DNA from: Gordonia malaquae NBRC 108250
Lineage (GTDB): Bacteria; Actinomycetota; Actinomycetes; Mycobacteriales; Mycobacteriaceae
Length of the DNA stretch: 64,000 nt
Direction: 5' to 3'
Assembly: GCF_000344135.1 (NCBI RefSeq)
Contig: NZ_BAOP01000020.1
Coordinates: 1 to 64,000, forward strand
Part shown: positions 41,127 through 50,961 of the stretch, piece by piece
How positions within the stretch are numbered: the stretch's first letter is position 1
How the letters are laid out: every line of letters begins with the position of its first letter
The notes under the pieces: model-generated
Database searches by the model: none
Told to the model about the DNA's origin: nothing
What the model saw: the letters and a program-made list of their open reading frames with translations, nothing else
Program-made: the position numbers and the translations under genes

Positions 41127-42694
41127 CCGTCGCGAACGGACGCGCACGCGAGTTGAATCGACGTGAGAAGGCGGTCGGCCGGATCGTCGAACCGCAGCCC
41201 GGACACCTGCTGCGCCCTGTCGATGCGATAGCGCAGCGTGTTGGCGTGGATGCCGATGCGGGTGGCGGCATCACGCACGTTGCCGTGGGCGTCGAGGAAT
41301 GCTCGGACGCTCTCGACCAACTGCGACGAGTGGTCGGCGTCGTAGCCGACGAGCGCGGTGATCCGCGGGTCGACGAGGTCGTCGCGCCTGGCGAGCACGT
41401 CGAGGATCTCGCCGAGCAGAACGGCCGTCCGGGCCTGGGCGAGAGTTGTCACGCGAGCCGACTCCGGTGACCCCAGCGTGGCGGAGAGCACCCGGTCCAC
41501 CTCCGCACGGCCGGACGCGACAGCAGCGAGCCCGTCCACCGGGAACACGACACCGGCGCGTAGCCGAGCACCGTCCAGCGCGGGGTCGCCGTCGAACCTG
41601 GTGACCAGCGTGCCCGCCCACCTGGTGACCGGCTCGACCGAGTTCGCGGGCACCAGGACATACGCGCGATCTGAGATGACGGTGGTCAACGCGGACGCGG
41701 CGAACGCACTCGCATGCAGTCGCAGGGCGCCCGATATCGCAGCCATCGCCGTCGCGTCGGCGCCGCCCAGTCCGATGACGACCGACTGCTCGTCGGTCGA
41801 CCACCGCAGGTAGGCTCCGGCCGACGAGGCGTCGACCCCGCCGTGTTCGCCGAAGAGGCGTTGCAGCAGTTGCGCCTCCGCCGTCGGCGACTCCATCTCT
41901 CGGGTCAGGATGCGCGAGGCCACCGCCGCGGCGCCGGTCAGCACCTCACGCGCGTCGTCGGACAGCGGTTGCGCACCCTCCTGAACCCAGATGGATCCGA
42001 GATGCCGACCCGCGCCGCTGTGCACTCCGATCACCATCCGCCGTCGCATCGCCTCCTCCGGATGGTCCGGAACGTCGACGACCTCACCACCGCGACGGAT
42101 CGCGTCGAACACGCCCCATTTGCGCAGCAGCGCGAGGTAGGTGGGCGGCCCCTCGCGCCCGAGGATCGTCTGAACCCGCAGATCGTCCGCCTCGCCGTTG
42201 GACGGTGAGTACGCGAGCACCCTGGCGCTGGTCGCGTCCTCAATCGACACCAAGCCGCCGGTTCCCTGCGCGACGAGCGCCACCAGACCCGCAAGATCGA
42301 TGTCGGCGGGCTCCGTTCCGGCGATGTCTCGAGCCCGATCGAATGCACCGTGTGCCAGACCGAGGACACGGTCCCACCTCGCCCGCGCGTGAATGCCGAC
42401 CACACCTACGCCGAACTCGGCGACGAGCCCGCGAGCCGAACCGGAGTCCACCGCCTTCGTGAGGATCGCAGCGGGCACGGTTCCAGCATCGGACGCCTCC
42501 CGCAGCCAGGCCTGAGTCGCGGTGATGTCCACGCCGACGAGCAACACCACGTCAGCCGTCGGTTCGGCCGACAGATCGTCGACGTCGAGAATCGCCACAC
42601 TCTCGATCGGAACCGACGAATCGACGAGGACGGACCAGTCGACCGCGGTGTCGAGTGCATCGATCACGTCATCCAGAGACAGTCGCGAGGGCAT
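41105..42694 (-). CDS. PucR-family regulator, PruC-like, of proline utilisation
   Basis: 529 residues. The N-terminal 130 residues are PucR-like, the middle part (about 150-400) is the sensory/GGDEF-like region, and the C-terminus is the PucR helix-turn-helix (NVRDAATRIGIHANTLRYRIDR). The frame is open far upstream through putA antisense, but ATG 42694 follows TACGCT by six bases and starts the recognisable protein. It is divergent from putA with 93 bp between. In mycobacteria the PucR-type activator PruC lies beside the proline dehydrogenase genes, so the same role is likely here. Confidence 0.8.
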   Translation of the reverse strand: MPSRLSLDDVIDALDTAVDWSVLVDSSVPIESVAILDVDDLSAEPTADVVLLVGVDITATQAWLREASDAGTVPAAILTKAVDSGSARGLVAEFGVGVVGIHARARWDRVLGLAHGAFDRARDIAGTEPADIDLAGLVALVAQGTGGLVSIEDATSARVLAYSPSNGEADDLRVQTILGREGPPTYLALLRKWGVFDAIRRGGEVVDVPDHPEEAMRRRMVIGVHSGAGRHLGSIWVQEGAQPLSDDAREVLTGAAAVASRILTREMESPTAEAQLLQRLFGEHGGVDASSAGAYLRWSTDEQSVVIGLGGADATAMAAISGALRLHASAFAASALTTVISDRAYVLVPANSVEPVTRWAGTLVTRFDGDPALDGARLRAGVVFPVDGLAAVASGRAEVDRVLSATLGSPESARVTTLAQARTAVLLGEILDVLARRDDLVDPRITALVGYDADHSSQLVESVRAFLDAHGNVRDAATRIGIHANTLRYRIDRAQQVSGLRFDDPADRLLTSIQLACASVRDGYSGADR

Positions 42695-42787
42695 GCACTC
42701 AGCGTAAGACGATCGAACAAGAAATAGGTCATCAACTTGTGAATCCGCACGAGGACCAATGCCCTGTCGACGGCCTGTAATAACCCC

Positions 42788-45700
42788 ATGACCACTGCGC
42801 ACGATTCCACACCTGCCACCACGACCGAGGGGCTGTCCGACCTCGCCGACCGGTCGCTGCAGCAGGTCGACACCTGGCTGCGCGCCGCAGAGAAGGCGCA
42901 GACCAAGCCCCACGCCTCGGCTCAGCGACTGGCCGCAGTGCTCTCCGATCCCACAGGACTCGACTTCACCGTCGGATTCGTCGACCGGGTGATCGGCACG
43001 GAGGACACCAAAGCCGCAGGCGAGGCGCTCGCGGAGATCGTGGCCGACGCACCGGCCTCTCTCGGCGCGCTCGACAAGCTGCAGATCCGTTCCGGCGCGG
43101 CCCTGGCCCGCACCTTCCCGAACATCGTCATCCCCGCCGCGCGCGCACGGATGCGGACGATGGTGGGCCACATGATCGTCGACGCCCGTGAGAAGCCGTT
43201 CGCGAAGGCCGTCAAGACACTGCGCGCCACCGGCCACCGCCTGAACGTGAACCCGCTCGGCGAGGCCGTTCTCGGCGACTCCGAGGCCGACAACCACCTC
43301 GAGGACGCCCGGACCCTGCTGCGGCGCGACGACGTCGACTACGTCTCGATCAAGGTCTCGTCCATCGCGTCGCAGATCTCCATGTGGGCGTTCGACGAGA
43401 CTGTCGAGTACGTCCTCGAGCGACTCATCCCGATGTACCTGGAGGCCGCGTCGGCGCCCGCGGGCACCAAGTTCATCAATCTCGACATGGAGGAGTACCG
43501 CGATCTCGACCTGACGATCGAGGTGTTCACCCGCCTCCTGTCGATGCCCGAACTCAAGGACTACGAGGGCGGCATCGTCCTGCAGGCATACCTTCCCGAC
43601 GCCCTCGGCGCGATGCAGCGACTGTCGGCATTCGCCGACGAGCGGATCGCGGCAGGCGGCGCGGGCATCAAGGTCCGCCTCGTCAAGGGCGCCAACCTGG
43701 CGATGGAAACGGTGCACGCCGAGTCGGCGGGCTGGCCGCAGGTGACGTGCGAGTCGAAGGAAGCCACCGACACCAACTACAAGCTGGTCCTGCACTGGCT
43801 CCTGCAGCGCGATCACATGCGCGGCCTCCGCGTCGGCGTCGCCGGACACAACCTCTTCGACATCGCCTTCGCGCACCTCCTCTCCGAGTCGCGCGGCGTC
43901 GCCGACCGCGTCGAGTTCGAGATGCTCCAGGGCATGGCGACCGAGCAGGCCGAAGTGGTCAGCGCCGACGTCGGCCGACTGCTCCTTTACGTCCCGACGG
44001 TCAAGCCCGCCGAGTTCGACGTCGCGATCTCCTACCTCGTGCGCCGCCTCGAAGAGAACGCCGCGTCGGCCAACTTCATGTCCGGCATCTTCGACCTGAA
44101 GCCCGGCAGCGCGATCTACCGCCGCGAGGCCGACCGCTTCACCGGCGCCGTCGACGCCCTCGCACGCCGCATCGACTCGCAGGGTCACACCGCACCGCTT
44201 CCGAACCACCGCCAGAACCGCGCACTGGAGGAATCAGCCCCCGCGACGTCGTTCGACGGGACTCTTCCGCCGTTCGCGAACGAGCCCGACACCGACCCGT
44301 CGCTGCCGGCCAACCAGGCGTGGGCCCGCGATGCGATCAACCGCAGTGCTGAGCCGGGCTGGCTGGACGCTCAGGCGGTCCCCGCGACTCTCGCCGAGGG
44401 CGACGTCGACGCTCTCGTCGCGACGGCTCGTGAAGCCGCAGTGGAGTGGGCCGCACGACCGGCTGCGCAGCGCGCCGCACTCCTCTACAAGACGGCCGAC
44501 ATCCTCGCCCGCAAGCGCGGCCATCTCGTGTCGATCGCCGCCGCGGAGGCCGGGAAGTCGGTCGCCCAGTCCGATCCGGAGATCTCCGAGGCCATCGACT
44601 TCGCGCGCTACTACGCCCACCAGGCGCTGGAACTCGGCGACGTGAAGAACGCGACCTTCACCCCCGACCGGGTTGTTGTGGTCACTCCCCCGTGGAACTT
44701 CCCGATCGCCATCCCCGCAGGTGGAACGTTCGCCGCCCTCGCGGTCGGCGCCGCCGTGATCCACAAGCCCGCGGCACCGACTCCACACTGCTCGATGGCC
44801 GTTCTAGAAGCCCTCTGGGAAGCCGGAGTCCCGCGCGAGGTGTGCCACGGCGTGTTCCCGGACGAGGGCCCGGCAGGCAAGAAGCTGATCAGTCACCCCG
44901 ACGTAGACCGCGTGATCCTCACCGGAGCGTCCGACACCGCCGCACTGTTCCAGTCGTGGAGCCCCGACCTGAAGATCAACGCCGAGACCTCCGGCAAGAA
45001 TGCACTGATCATCACCCCGTCGGCCGACCGCGACCTCGCGATCGCCGACCTCGCCCACAGCGCGTTCGGGCATGCGGGCCAGAAGTGCTCGGCCGCCTCG
45101 CTCGGCATCCTGGTCGGCAGCGTCTACGATTCCGAGCGCTTCCGTCGGCAGCTCGTCGACGCCGCGAAGTCGATGGTCGTCGACTGGCCGACCAACCTGT
45201 CCGCCACGGTCGGACCGCTGACCGAACTCCCCAGCGACAAGCTCACCCGTGCCCTGACCACTCTCGAGCCCGGCGAGACGTGGCTGCTCAAGCCACGACA
45301 GCTCGACGACACCGGTCGCCTCTGGTCGCCCGGCATCAAGGACGGCGTCGCCCCCGGGTCGTTCTTCCACCTCACCGAGTGCTTCGGCCCGGTGCTCGGC
45401 CTGATGCGAGCCGACACCCTCGACGACGCGATCAGTCTGCAGAACGCCACCGACTTCGGGCTCACCGCAGGTCTGCACTCGTTGGAGACTCGCGAGGTCC
45501 GCACCTGGCTCGACCGGGTCCAGGCGGGCAACGTGTACGTGAACCGCGGCATCACCGGAGCCATCGTCCGCCGCCAGTCGTTCGGCGGGTGGAAGCGTTC
45601 CTCCGTCGGACTCGGCTCCAAGGCAGGCGGCCCGAACTACCTGATGCTCCTCGGTTCGTGGGCCGACGCCCTGGACTCCACTGCGAGCTCCTGGCTGGAC

Positions 45701-46225
45701 GAGGCCGTTGCCGACGACCGCGTCGCATGGGCGTCTGAGTTCGCCACCGGCCGCGACGAGACCGGCTTGACGGGCGAGGCCAACGTGTTCCGCTACCGTC
45801 CGTCCGACGTTGTACTGCGGGTGGGCGCGGACGCGTCCCCCGCCGAGACCGCGCGTGTGCTGGCCGCGGCGACGCTCGCCGGAGCACGTGTCCGGATCAG
45901 CGCCTCGCCCGGCATCGCCCCCGCGACGGCAGAGGTCCTCAGTCGCGCGTCGTCGACAGTCGGCACCGCAGACGACGGGGCTTTTGCGGCGACGGTCGCA
46001 GGCCTCGACGCTCCCCGAGTGCGCACTGTGGGATCGGTCGCCGACTCGATCCGCGCTGCGGTCGCGGCGCGCCCCGACGTGGCGCTGCTCGACGACGCCG
46101 TGACCGCGTCGGGTCGAGTGGAGCTCCGCTACTGGCTCGTGGAGCAGGCCGTCTCGATGACGTTGCACCGCTTCGGAAACCCGAATCGGGCCTTCAACGA
46201 GCTCGCCGCCGAACTTCGTCGATAG
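42788..46225 (+). CDS. putA: Bifunctional proline dehydrogenase / glutamate semialdehyde dehydrogenase PutA
   Basis: 1145 residues. The FAD proline dehydrogenase barrel is at about 80-470 (VRLVKGANLAMETVHAESAGWPQ, then YVPTVKP). The aldehyde dehydrogenase is at about 520-1000, with catalytic Cys767 in HAGQKCSAAS. A C-terminal extension of about 140 residues has a partial Rossmann-like look. It oxidises proline to glutamate by channelling P5C. In mycobacteria these two steps are two proteins; here they are fused and there is no ribbon-helix-helix DNA-binding domain. Regulated by the divergent PucR protein. Confidence 0.93.
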   Translation: MTTAHDSTPATTTEGLSDLADRSLQQVDTWLRAAEKAQTKPHASAQRLAAVLSDPTGLDFTVGFVDRVIGTEDTKAAGEALAEIVADAPASLGALDKLQIRSGAALARTFPNIVIPAARARMRTMVGHMIVDAREKPFAKAVKTLRATGHRLNVNPLGEAVLGDSEADNHLEDARTLLRRDDVDYVSIKVSSIASQISMWAFDETVEYVLERLIPMYLEAASAPAGTKFINLDMEEYRDLDLTIEVFTRLLSMPELKDYEGGIVLQAYLPDALGAMQRLSAFADERIAAGGAGIKVRLVKGANLAMETVHAESAGWPQVTCESKEATDTNYKLVLHWLLQRDHMRGLRVGVAGHNLFDIAFAHLLSESRGVADRVEFEMLQGMATEQAEVVSADVGRLLLYVPTVKPAEFDVAISYLVRRLEENAASANFMSGIFDLKPGSAIYRREADRFTGAVDALARRIDSQGHTAPLPNHRQNRALEESAPATSFDGTLPPFANEPDTDPSLPANQAWARDAINRSAEPGWLDAQAVPATLAEGDVDALVATAREAAVEWAARPAAQRAALLYKTADILARKRGHLVSIAAAEAGKSVAQSDPEISEAIDFARYYAHQALELGDVKNATFTPDRVVVVTPPWNFPIAIPAGGTFAALAVGAAVIHKPAAPTPHCSMAVLEALWEAGVPREVCHGVFPDEGPAGKKLISHPDVDRVILTGASDTAALFQSWSPDLKINAETSGKNALIITPSADRDLAIADLAHSAFGHAGQKCSAASLGILVGSVYDSERFRRQLVDAAKSMVVDWPTNLSATVGPLTELPSDKLTRALTTLEPGETWLLKPRQLDDTGRLWSPGIKDGVAPGSFFHLTECFGPVLGLMRADTLDDAISLQNATDFGLTAGLHSLETREVRTWLDRVQAGNVYVNRGITGAIVRRQSFGGWKRSSVGLGSKAGGPNYLMLLGSWADALDSTASSWLDEAVADDRVAWASEFATGRDETGLTGEANVFRYRPSDVVLRVGADASPAETARVLAAATLAGARVRISASPGIAPATAEVLSRASSTVGTADDGAFAATVAGLDAPRVRTVGSVADSIRAAVAARPDVALLDDAVTASGRVELRYWLVEQAVSMTLHRFGNPNRAFNELAAELRR

Positions 46226-46239
46226 CTTCGTACATCAGA

Positions 46240-46279
46240 ACAAATGTGGGGTCGCACTTTTGTGCGACCCCACATTTGT
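46240..46279. terminator. Perfect 18-bp stem hairpin after putA
   Basis: ACAAATGTGGGGTCGCAC (46240-46257), a TTTT loop and GTGCGACCCCACATTTGT (46262-46279) form an uninterrupted stem. There is no T tail, but position and strength fit a terminator or mRNA-stabilising structure between putA and putP. Confidence 0.75.
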
Positions 46280-46406
46280 CTCCACACTCCGGCGATGCAG
46301 AATTTCCTGAGTCGATGATGTGAATCACATACGCTTTCCGTGAGTGATGTGCCAACGCACAGCAGTTCGAGCGTCGACCCCACAGACCCCCCGAGAGGCA
46401 AGCCTG

Positions 46407-47975
46407 ATGTCCCTAGCGTCATCCATAGCGAGCGGCGACAAGACGTTCCAGTACGTCGCCGTCATCCTGTACTTCGCAGCCATGCTGGGCATCGGCTACT
46501 ACGCGTACACGAAGACCAAGAACGACCTCGACGGCTACATGCTCGCCGACCGCGGCCTCAAGCCGTGGATCGCGGCCCTCTCGGCCGGCGCCTCCGACAT
46601 GTCGGGGTGGCTGCTCATGGGCCTGCCGGGCGCGATGTACCTCTCCGGCCTGTCGGAAGCATGGATCATGATCGGCCTGCTGGTCGGCGCGTGGGCCAAC
46701 TGGCGACTCACTGCTCCGCGTCTGCGCGCATACACCGAAGTCGCGGGCGACGCGATCACCATCCCGAGCTTCTTCGAGACCCGCCTTCGTGACAACTCCC
46801 GAATCCTGCGCATCACCTGCGGCGTGATCATTCTGGTGTTCTTCACGTTCTACGTGTCGAGCGGGATGGTCGCCTCCGGCAAGTTCTTCGACAGCGCGTT
46901 CGGCGTCAACTACACGGTCGGCATGCTCATCGTCGCGGGTATCACCATGCTGTACACGTTGTTCGGCGGATTCCTCGGAGCGTCGCTCACCGACGTTGCG
47001 CAGGGCGTCCTCGTCGTCATCGCACTGCTCGCAGTCCCGATCATCGGCATCATCAACCTCGGCGGCGTCGGAGCGACGGTCGACGGCGTCCGCTCGGTCG
47101 ATGCCGATCATCTCAGCTTCTTCGCAGGCAGCTCCGCCATCGCCATCATCTCTGCGGCGGCCTGGGGCCTCGGCTACTTCGGTCAGCCGCACATCATCGT
47201 CCGATTCATGGCCCTGCGCACGCCCGGCGAGGCCGGCACGGCACGACGGATCGGTATCGCCTGGATGTTCGCGTGTGCACTCGGAGCGGTCGGAACGGCG
47301 CTCGTCGGCATCGCGTACTTTGCGAAACACCCGGCCGACAAGCCCGCCGACGCCGAAACGGTGTTCCTCGCACTCTCCCAGATCCTGTTCCACCCGTTCA
47401 TCGCGGGCCTGGTTCTGGCTGCGGTCCTGGCTGCCATCATGTCGACGATCTCGTCGCAGCTGATCGTCTGTTCGTCGGCACTGGTGGAAGACCTGTACAA
47501 GCTCGTCTCCGAGAAGACCGGTCGTGGGACAGGCCTCAGCGACATGACGTACGTGCGCCTCGGCCGACTCGGTGTGCTCGGAATCGCGGTGATCGCCGCA
47601 CTCCTCGCGCTGTCGCCGTCCAACAGCATCCTCGATCTGGTCGCATTCGCCTGGGCGGGCTTCGGCTCGGCGTTCGGACCGGCCATCGTCCTGTCCCTGT
47701 ACTGGCGTCGCCTCACCACGTGGGGAGCCCTCGCCGGCATCGTCGTCGGTGCAGTCGTCGCCTACGCCTGGGACAAGCTCGCCAGCGCGGACGTCTACGA
47801 GATCATTCCCGGCGTGATCGCGAGCTTCATCGCCGCCATCGTGGTCAGCCTGATCACGTACAAGCCCAACCCTGAGATCGACGCCGAGTTCGACGCCGCG
47901 AAAGCGCTTGCCGCCTCACGTGCGCCATTCGAGGAGTTCAAGGGCGACAGCGATATGAAGGGCGTTAGCGCTTAG
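46407..47975 (+). CDS. putP: Sodium/proline symporter PutP
   Basis: 522 residues with about 13 TM helices. Sodium:solute symporter signatures are GASDMSGWLLMGLPGAMYL and GYFGQPHIIVRFMALR near TM6-7, and AAVLAAIMSTISSQLIVCSS near TM9. It imports proline with Na+, supplying PutA. ATG 46407 has GAGAGG upstream. The last 60 bases overlap the end of the convergent PucR-type regulator gene. Confidence 0.93.
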   Translation: MSLASSIASGDKTFQYVAVILYFAAMLGIGYYAYTKTKNDLDGYMLADRGLKPWIAALSAGASDMSGWLLMGLPGAMYLSGLSEAWIMIGLLVGAWANWRLTAPRLRAYTEVAGDAITIPSFFETRLRDNSRILRITCGVIILVFFTFYVSSGMVASGKFFDSAFGVNYTVGMLIVAGITMLYTLFGGFLGASLTDVAQGVLVVIALLAVPIIGIINLGGVGATVDGVRSVDADHLSFFAGSSAIAIISAAAWGLGYFGQPHIIVRFMALRTPGEAGTARRIGIAWMFACALGAVGTALVGIAYFAKHPADKPADAETVFLALSQILFHPFIAGLVLAAVLAAIMSTISSQLIVCSSALVEDLYKLVSEKTGRGTGLSDMTYVRLGRLGVLGIAVIAALLALSPSNSILDLVAFAWAGFGSAFGPAIVLSLYWRRLTTWGALAGIVVGAVVAYAWDKLASADVYEIIPGVIASFIAAIVVSLITYKPNPEIDAEFDAAKALAASRAPFEEFKGDSDMKGVSA

Positions 47976-49109
47976 CGGCGCGGGCAGGAGCGCGTCGGCG
48001 CGCGCGAGCCGTCGCACCACCGTGTTGCGGTGCGTGTACAGCCGCGCCGCCGCTTCCGCCGCATTGCATCCAGACGCGAACCACGTCCTGACACACGTCA
48101 GGACGTGGTCGTCTGCATTCGCCAAGTCGCCGAGGGTGTTGGTGATGAACTCGTCAGCGGCCGACTGGTCGTCGCCGAGGAGAGCCACGATCCGCAAGTC
48201 GTCGTAGTGCGCGACGCGGCGGGACGAACCGACACGCGCGATCACCCGCCTCACCGACAACGCCTCGAAATGACTGCGCCGGAACCCGTCGAGATCGATA
48301 CCCGTGGACCCTATCGCCACTCGCACGCCCGGATGACCGGTGACGGCGGCGCCCATCCGCAGGTCGCTCGTCGGCAGCCACACCCATAGTTCCGACGCCC
48401 CGGACACGACGGTGAGGCGTCGGCTCACGCCGCTCGCCTCCATGATCGAATCGCAGGCAGCCTCCAGTTCGTCGGGCGCAGTGCCTGGATCTCCGGTGAG
48501 GACGAGTGCCGTGTGCGGACCGTCGAGGCGATAGCGGAGTTGCGTTTCGGCGCGTTCGCGGCTGATCGGAGCGCCTTCGAGAACGAGTGCAACGGCCACC
48601 CGCCGCTGGGCGTGAGTGTCACCGGCGAGTTCAGCCCGTGCAGCGTCGATCAGTTCGGCCAACTGCTGGACGGTGTCGTCGACGAACACCGCAATGGATT
48701 CCGAGGTGACCTGCAACAGTTCGCGGAGTTCCGCGGGATCCTCGGTGAGGACAAAACAGATCTCCATCCAGAGCCGCCACGCGACGTTCTGCGCCGTCCG
48801 GAACGAGTCCAGTGCGCCCGCGTCCAACCCACGACGAGCGAGGTCACGGATGTACGTCTCGGTCTCATCGGTGACGTTCACCGGCACCCGCGCTCCGGGC
48901 TCAGCGGAGTTGGCCGTCGCCCAATGGCGGAGGTTTCCCTCATTGATGCGCAGGGCCACTTCGAGCAACGCGGGATCGTCGGCTATCACGTCCATTCCCG
49001 CACCACCGACCACTGCTGTATCGACCTGAGCGAGCCAGTCCGGTGGGGCTTCCAGCACCACCTGCACACCGGCGCGGATCAGAGCTGCGACTTCAGGGGA
49101 GACACCCAC
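47916..49109 (-). CDS. PucR-family transcriptional regulator
   Basis: 397 residues with the N-terminal helical sensor (about 1-170), GGDEF-like middle (PHTALVLTGDPGTAPDEL) and a C-terminal PucR helix-turn-helix (NAAEAAARLYTHRNTVVRRLARAD). It ends in ALHIAVALELLEW, the family's normal C-terminus. The gene thus truly ends inside putP, overlapping it by 60 bases tail to tail. It is divergent from the EthA-like monooxygenase gene (120-bp gap) and probably controls it. The inducer is unknown. Confidence 0.8.
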   Translation of the reverse strand: MGVSPEVAALIRAGVQVVLEAPPDWLAQVDTAVVGGAGMDVIADDPALLEVALRINEGNLRHWATANSAEPGARVPVNVTDETETYIRDLARRGLDAGALDSFRTAQNVAWRLWMEICFVLTEDPAELRELLQVTSESIAVFVDDTVQQLAELIDAARAELAGDTHAQRRVAVALVLEGAPISRERAETQLRYRLDGPHTALVLTGDPGTAPDELEAACDSIMEASGVSRRLTVVSGASELWVWLPTSDLRMGAAVTGHPGVRVAIGSTGIDLDGFRRSHFEALSVRRVIARVGSSRRVAHYDDLRIVALLGDDQSAADEFITNTLGDLANADDHVLTCVRTWFASGCNAAEAAARLYTHRNTVVRRLARADALLPAPLSANALHIAVALELLEWRT

Positions 49110-49229
49110 GTGGTCGATTATGCACCAGGCACGGTCGATTCCTGGTCTAGATCACCACTTGCAACAATTCAGGATTACAACGATCATTGTTAACAACGCC
49201 CAGTAGTCACAACCGAACGGACCAGGCAC

Positions 49230-50726
49230 ATGCCCACTGACTCCATCCTCACCGACGCACCGCTCGACGTGCTCGTGCTCGGCGCAGGCATCTCCGGCAT
49301 CGGCGCCGGCCACTACCTGCGCACCGAGCATCCGTCGAAGTCGTTCGCGATGCTCGAGTCGCGCGACGCGGTCGGCGGCACGTGGGACCTGTTCCGCTAC
49401 CCCGGCATCCGCTCCGACTCCGACCTCAACACCTTCGGGTACGAGTTCAAGCCGTGGCAGGATCCGCAGTCGATCGCCGATGCGCCTCGCATCCTCGACT
49501 ACCTGCGCGAGGCGATCGCCGACGACCACCTCGACGACGCGATCGTGTTCAACCGTCGTGCCATCGCCATGAACTGGTCCGAGGCCGATCAGCTGTGGAA
49601 CGTGACCGTTCGTCGCAACGACTCGACCGACGACGACACGTTCAACGTCCAGGCCCGGTGGGTGTTCGCAGGCACCGGCTACTACAATTACGACGAGGGC
49701 TTCACCCCCGAGTTCCCGGGCAGCGAGAAGTTCGCCGGTCAGATCATCCACCCGCAGCATTGGCCCGAAGACCTGGATTACAAGGGCAAGAAGGTCATCG
49801 TGATCGGGTCCGGCGCCACCGCGGTGACTCTGGTTCCGTCCATGCAGGCCGACGCCGCGCACGTCACGATGCTGCAGCGCACACCCACGTACGTGATCCC
49901 GTTGCCCCGCGAGGACGCGGTCTCGAACGCTCTCAAGAAGGTCCTCGGCGCAGACCGCGGCTACGCATTGAGCCGGCAGAAGAACATCGTGCAGCAGAAG
50001 GTTGTCTACAACCTCTGCCAGCGGTACCCGCGGCCTGCACGCGCGATCATCCGAGCCACCAACAAGGCGCTTCTGCCCCGCGATTTCGACATCGACACCC
50101 ACTTCAACCCGCCGTACAACCCGTGGGACCAGCGGCTCTGCGTGGTGCCCGACGGTGACCTGTTCAAGGCGATCAAGAAGGGCAGTGCGTCGATCGAGAC
50201 CGGTCGGATCGCGACTTTCACCGAGAAGGGCATCCGCCTGGAGGACGGCCGAGAACTCGAAGCCGACATCATCGTCACCGCCACCGGCCTCAACCTGCAG
50301 TTGTTCGGCGGCATGGAAGTGAGCCTGGACGGAGAGGCCGTCGATCTGTCGCAGACAACCGCGTACCGCGGCATGATGCTGTCGGGTCTCCCGAACTTCG
50401 CCATGGCGATCGGCTACACCAACTCGTCGTGGACCCTCAAGATCGGGCTGCTGTGCGAGTACTTCTGCCGCGTTCTGACCTACCAGGACGCCAACGGATA
50501 CACGTCGGTCCGCGCAGTTGAGCCCGAGGGCCTGGAGAAGCGCCCGCTCCTCGACTTCGGAGCAGGTTATGTGAAGCGTGCGCTCGATCGTCTTCCCAAG
50601 CAGGGAACGCAGAGCCCGTGGACGATGACGATGGCGGTCTCCTCCGACGTGAAGCAGCTCCGCAAGGGCGAGATCGTCGACGAGTTCCTCGACTACCGCA
50701 AGGCTCCGGTCGCCGCAGGCGTCTGA
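49230..50726 (+). CDS. Flavin-containing Baeyer-Villiger-type monooxygenase (EthA-like)
   Basis: 498 residues. The FAD Rossmann loop is LVLGAGISGIGAG (15-27), the Baeyer-Villiger fingerprint FAGQIIHPQHWP lies at 168-179, and the NADPH loop is VIGSGATAV near 193. Sequence style and length match EthA of mycobacteria, which oxidises ketones and thio-compounds such as ethionamide. EthA is controlled by the TetR protein EthR; here the neighbour is a PucR regulator. Two related half sites (TACAACGAT / CATTGTTA, 49175-49191) lie in the intergenic region. Physiological substrate unknown. Confidence 0.88.
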   Translation: MPTDSILTDAPLDVLVLGAGISGIGAGHYLRTEHPSKSFAMLESRDAVGGTWDLFRYPGIRSDSDLNTFGYEFKPWQDPQSIADAPRILDYLREAIADDHLDDAIVFNRRAIAMNWSEADQLWNVTVRRNDSTDDDTFNVQARWVFAGTGYYNYDEGFTPEFPGSEKFAGQIIHPQHWPEDLDYKGKKVIVIGSGATAVTLVPSMQADAAHVTMLQRTPTYVIPLPREDAVSNALKKVLGADRGYALSRQKNIVQQKVVYNLCQRYPRPARAIIRATNKALLPRDFDIDTHFNPPYNPWDQRLCVVPDGDLFKAIKKGSASIETGRIATFTEKGIRLEDGRELEADIIVTATGLNLQLFGGMEVSLDGEAVDLSQTTAYRGMMLSGLPNFAMAIGYTNSSWTLKIGLLCEYFCRVLTYQDANGYTSVRAVEPEGLEKRPLLDFGAGYVKRALDRLPKQGTQSPWTMTMAVSSDVKQLRKGEIVDEFLDYRKAPVAAGV

Positions 50727-50742
50727 TCCGACTCGGTACGAA

Positions 50743-50909
50743 CTAGTGTCGTGTGTTGAAAGTTCCTAGACGGTTGGCGGTGCTCCGCTGTGCAGCTGGC
50801 AAGGCGGAGGAGGGAGGGATACCGGCAGGTATCGCGACCGACGACAACGCTGCCAGGTGTGCAGCGGGGTGCCGCCAACCATTAAGGAACTTTCAACACG
50901 CGACACTAG
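50743..50909. mobile_element. MITE-like palindromic element, 167 bp
   Basis: The ends are CTAGTGTCGTGTGTTGAAAG and CTTTCAACACGCGACACTAG. They continue as TTCCT/AGGAA, giving a 25-bp terminal inverted repeat with one mismatch. Inside, GGTTGGCGG and the opposing CCGCCAACC extend the symmetry over most of the element. A GATACCGGCAGGTATCG core (50818-50834) forms a central hairpin. There is no coding capacity. CTAG at both ends may be target-site duplication. This is a non-autonomous insertion between the monooxygenase gene and the next operon's terminator. Confidence 0.65.
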
Positions 50910-50910
50910 A

Positions 50911-50948
50911 ACAAAGGCGGTGCACCCGTGAAGGTGCACCGCCTTTGT
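50911..50948. terminator. Perfect 16-bp stem terminator
   Basis: ACAAAGGCGGTGCACC (50911-50926) and GGTGCACCGCCTTTGT (50933-50948) pair perfectly around a six-base loop, 14 bases after the stop of the mycoloyltransferase-like gene on the minus strand. It ends the secreted-protein operon. Confidence 0.85.
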
Positions 50949-50961
50949 CGTCGCTATGCGA

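Noticed and set aside
49174-49195. EthR-type operator before the EthA-like gene
   Set aside because: The half sites TACAACGAT and CATTGTTA are only imperfectly symmetric and no TetR gene is adjacent; it is mentioned only in the gene entry.
50743-50909. Complete insertion sequence
   Set aside because: There is no transposase or room for one; only a non-autonomous element is supported.
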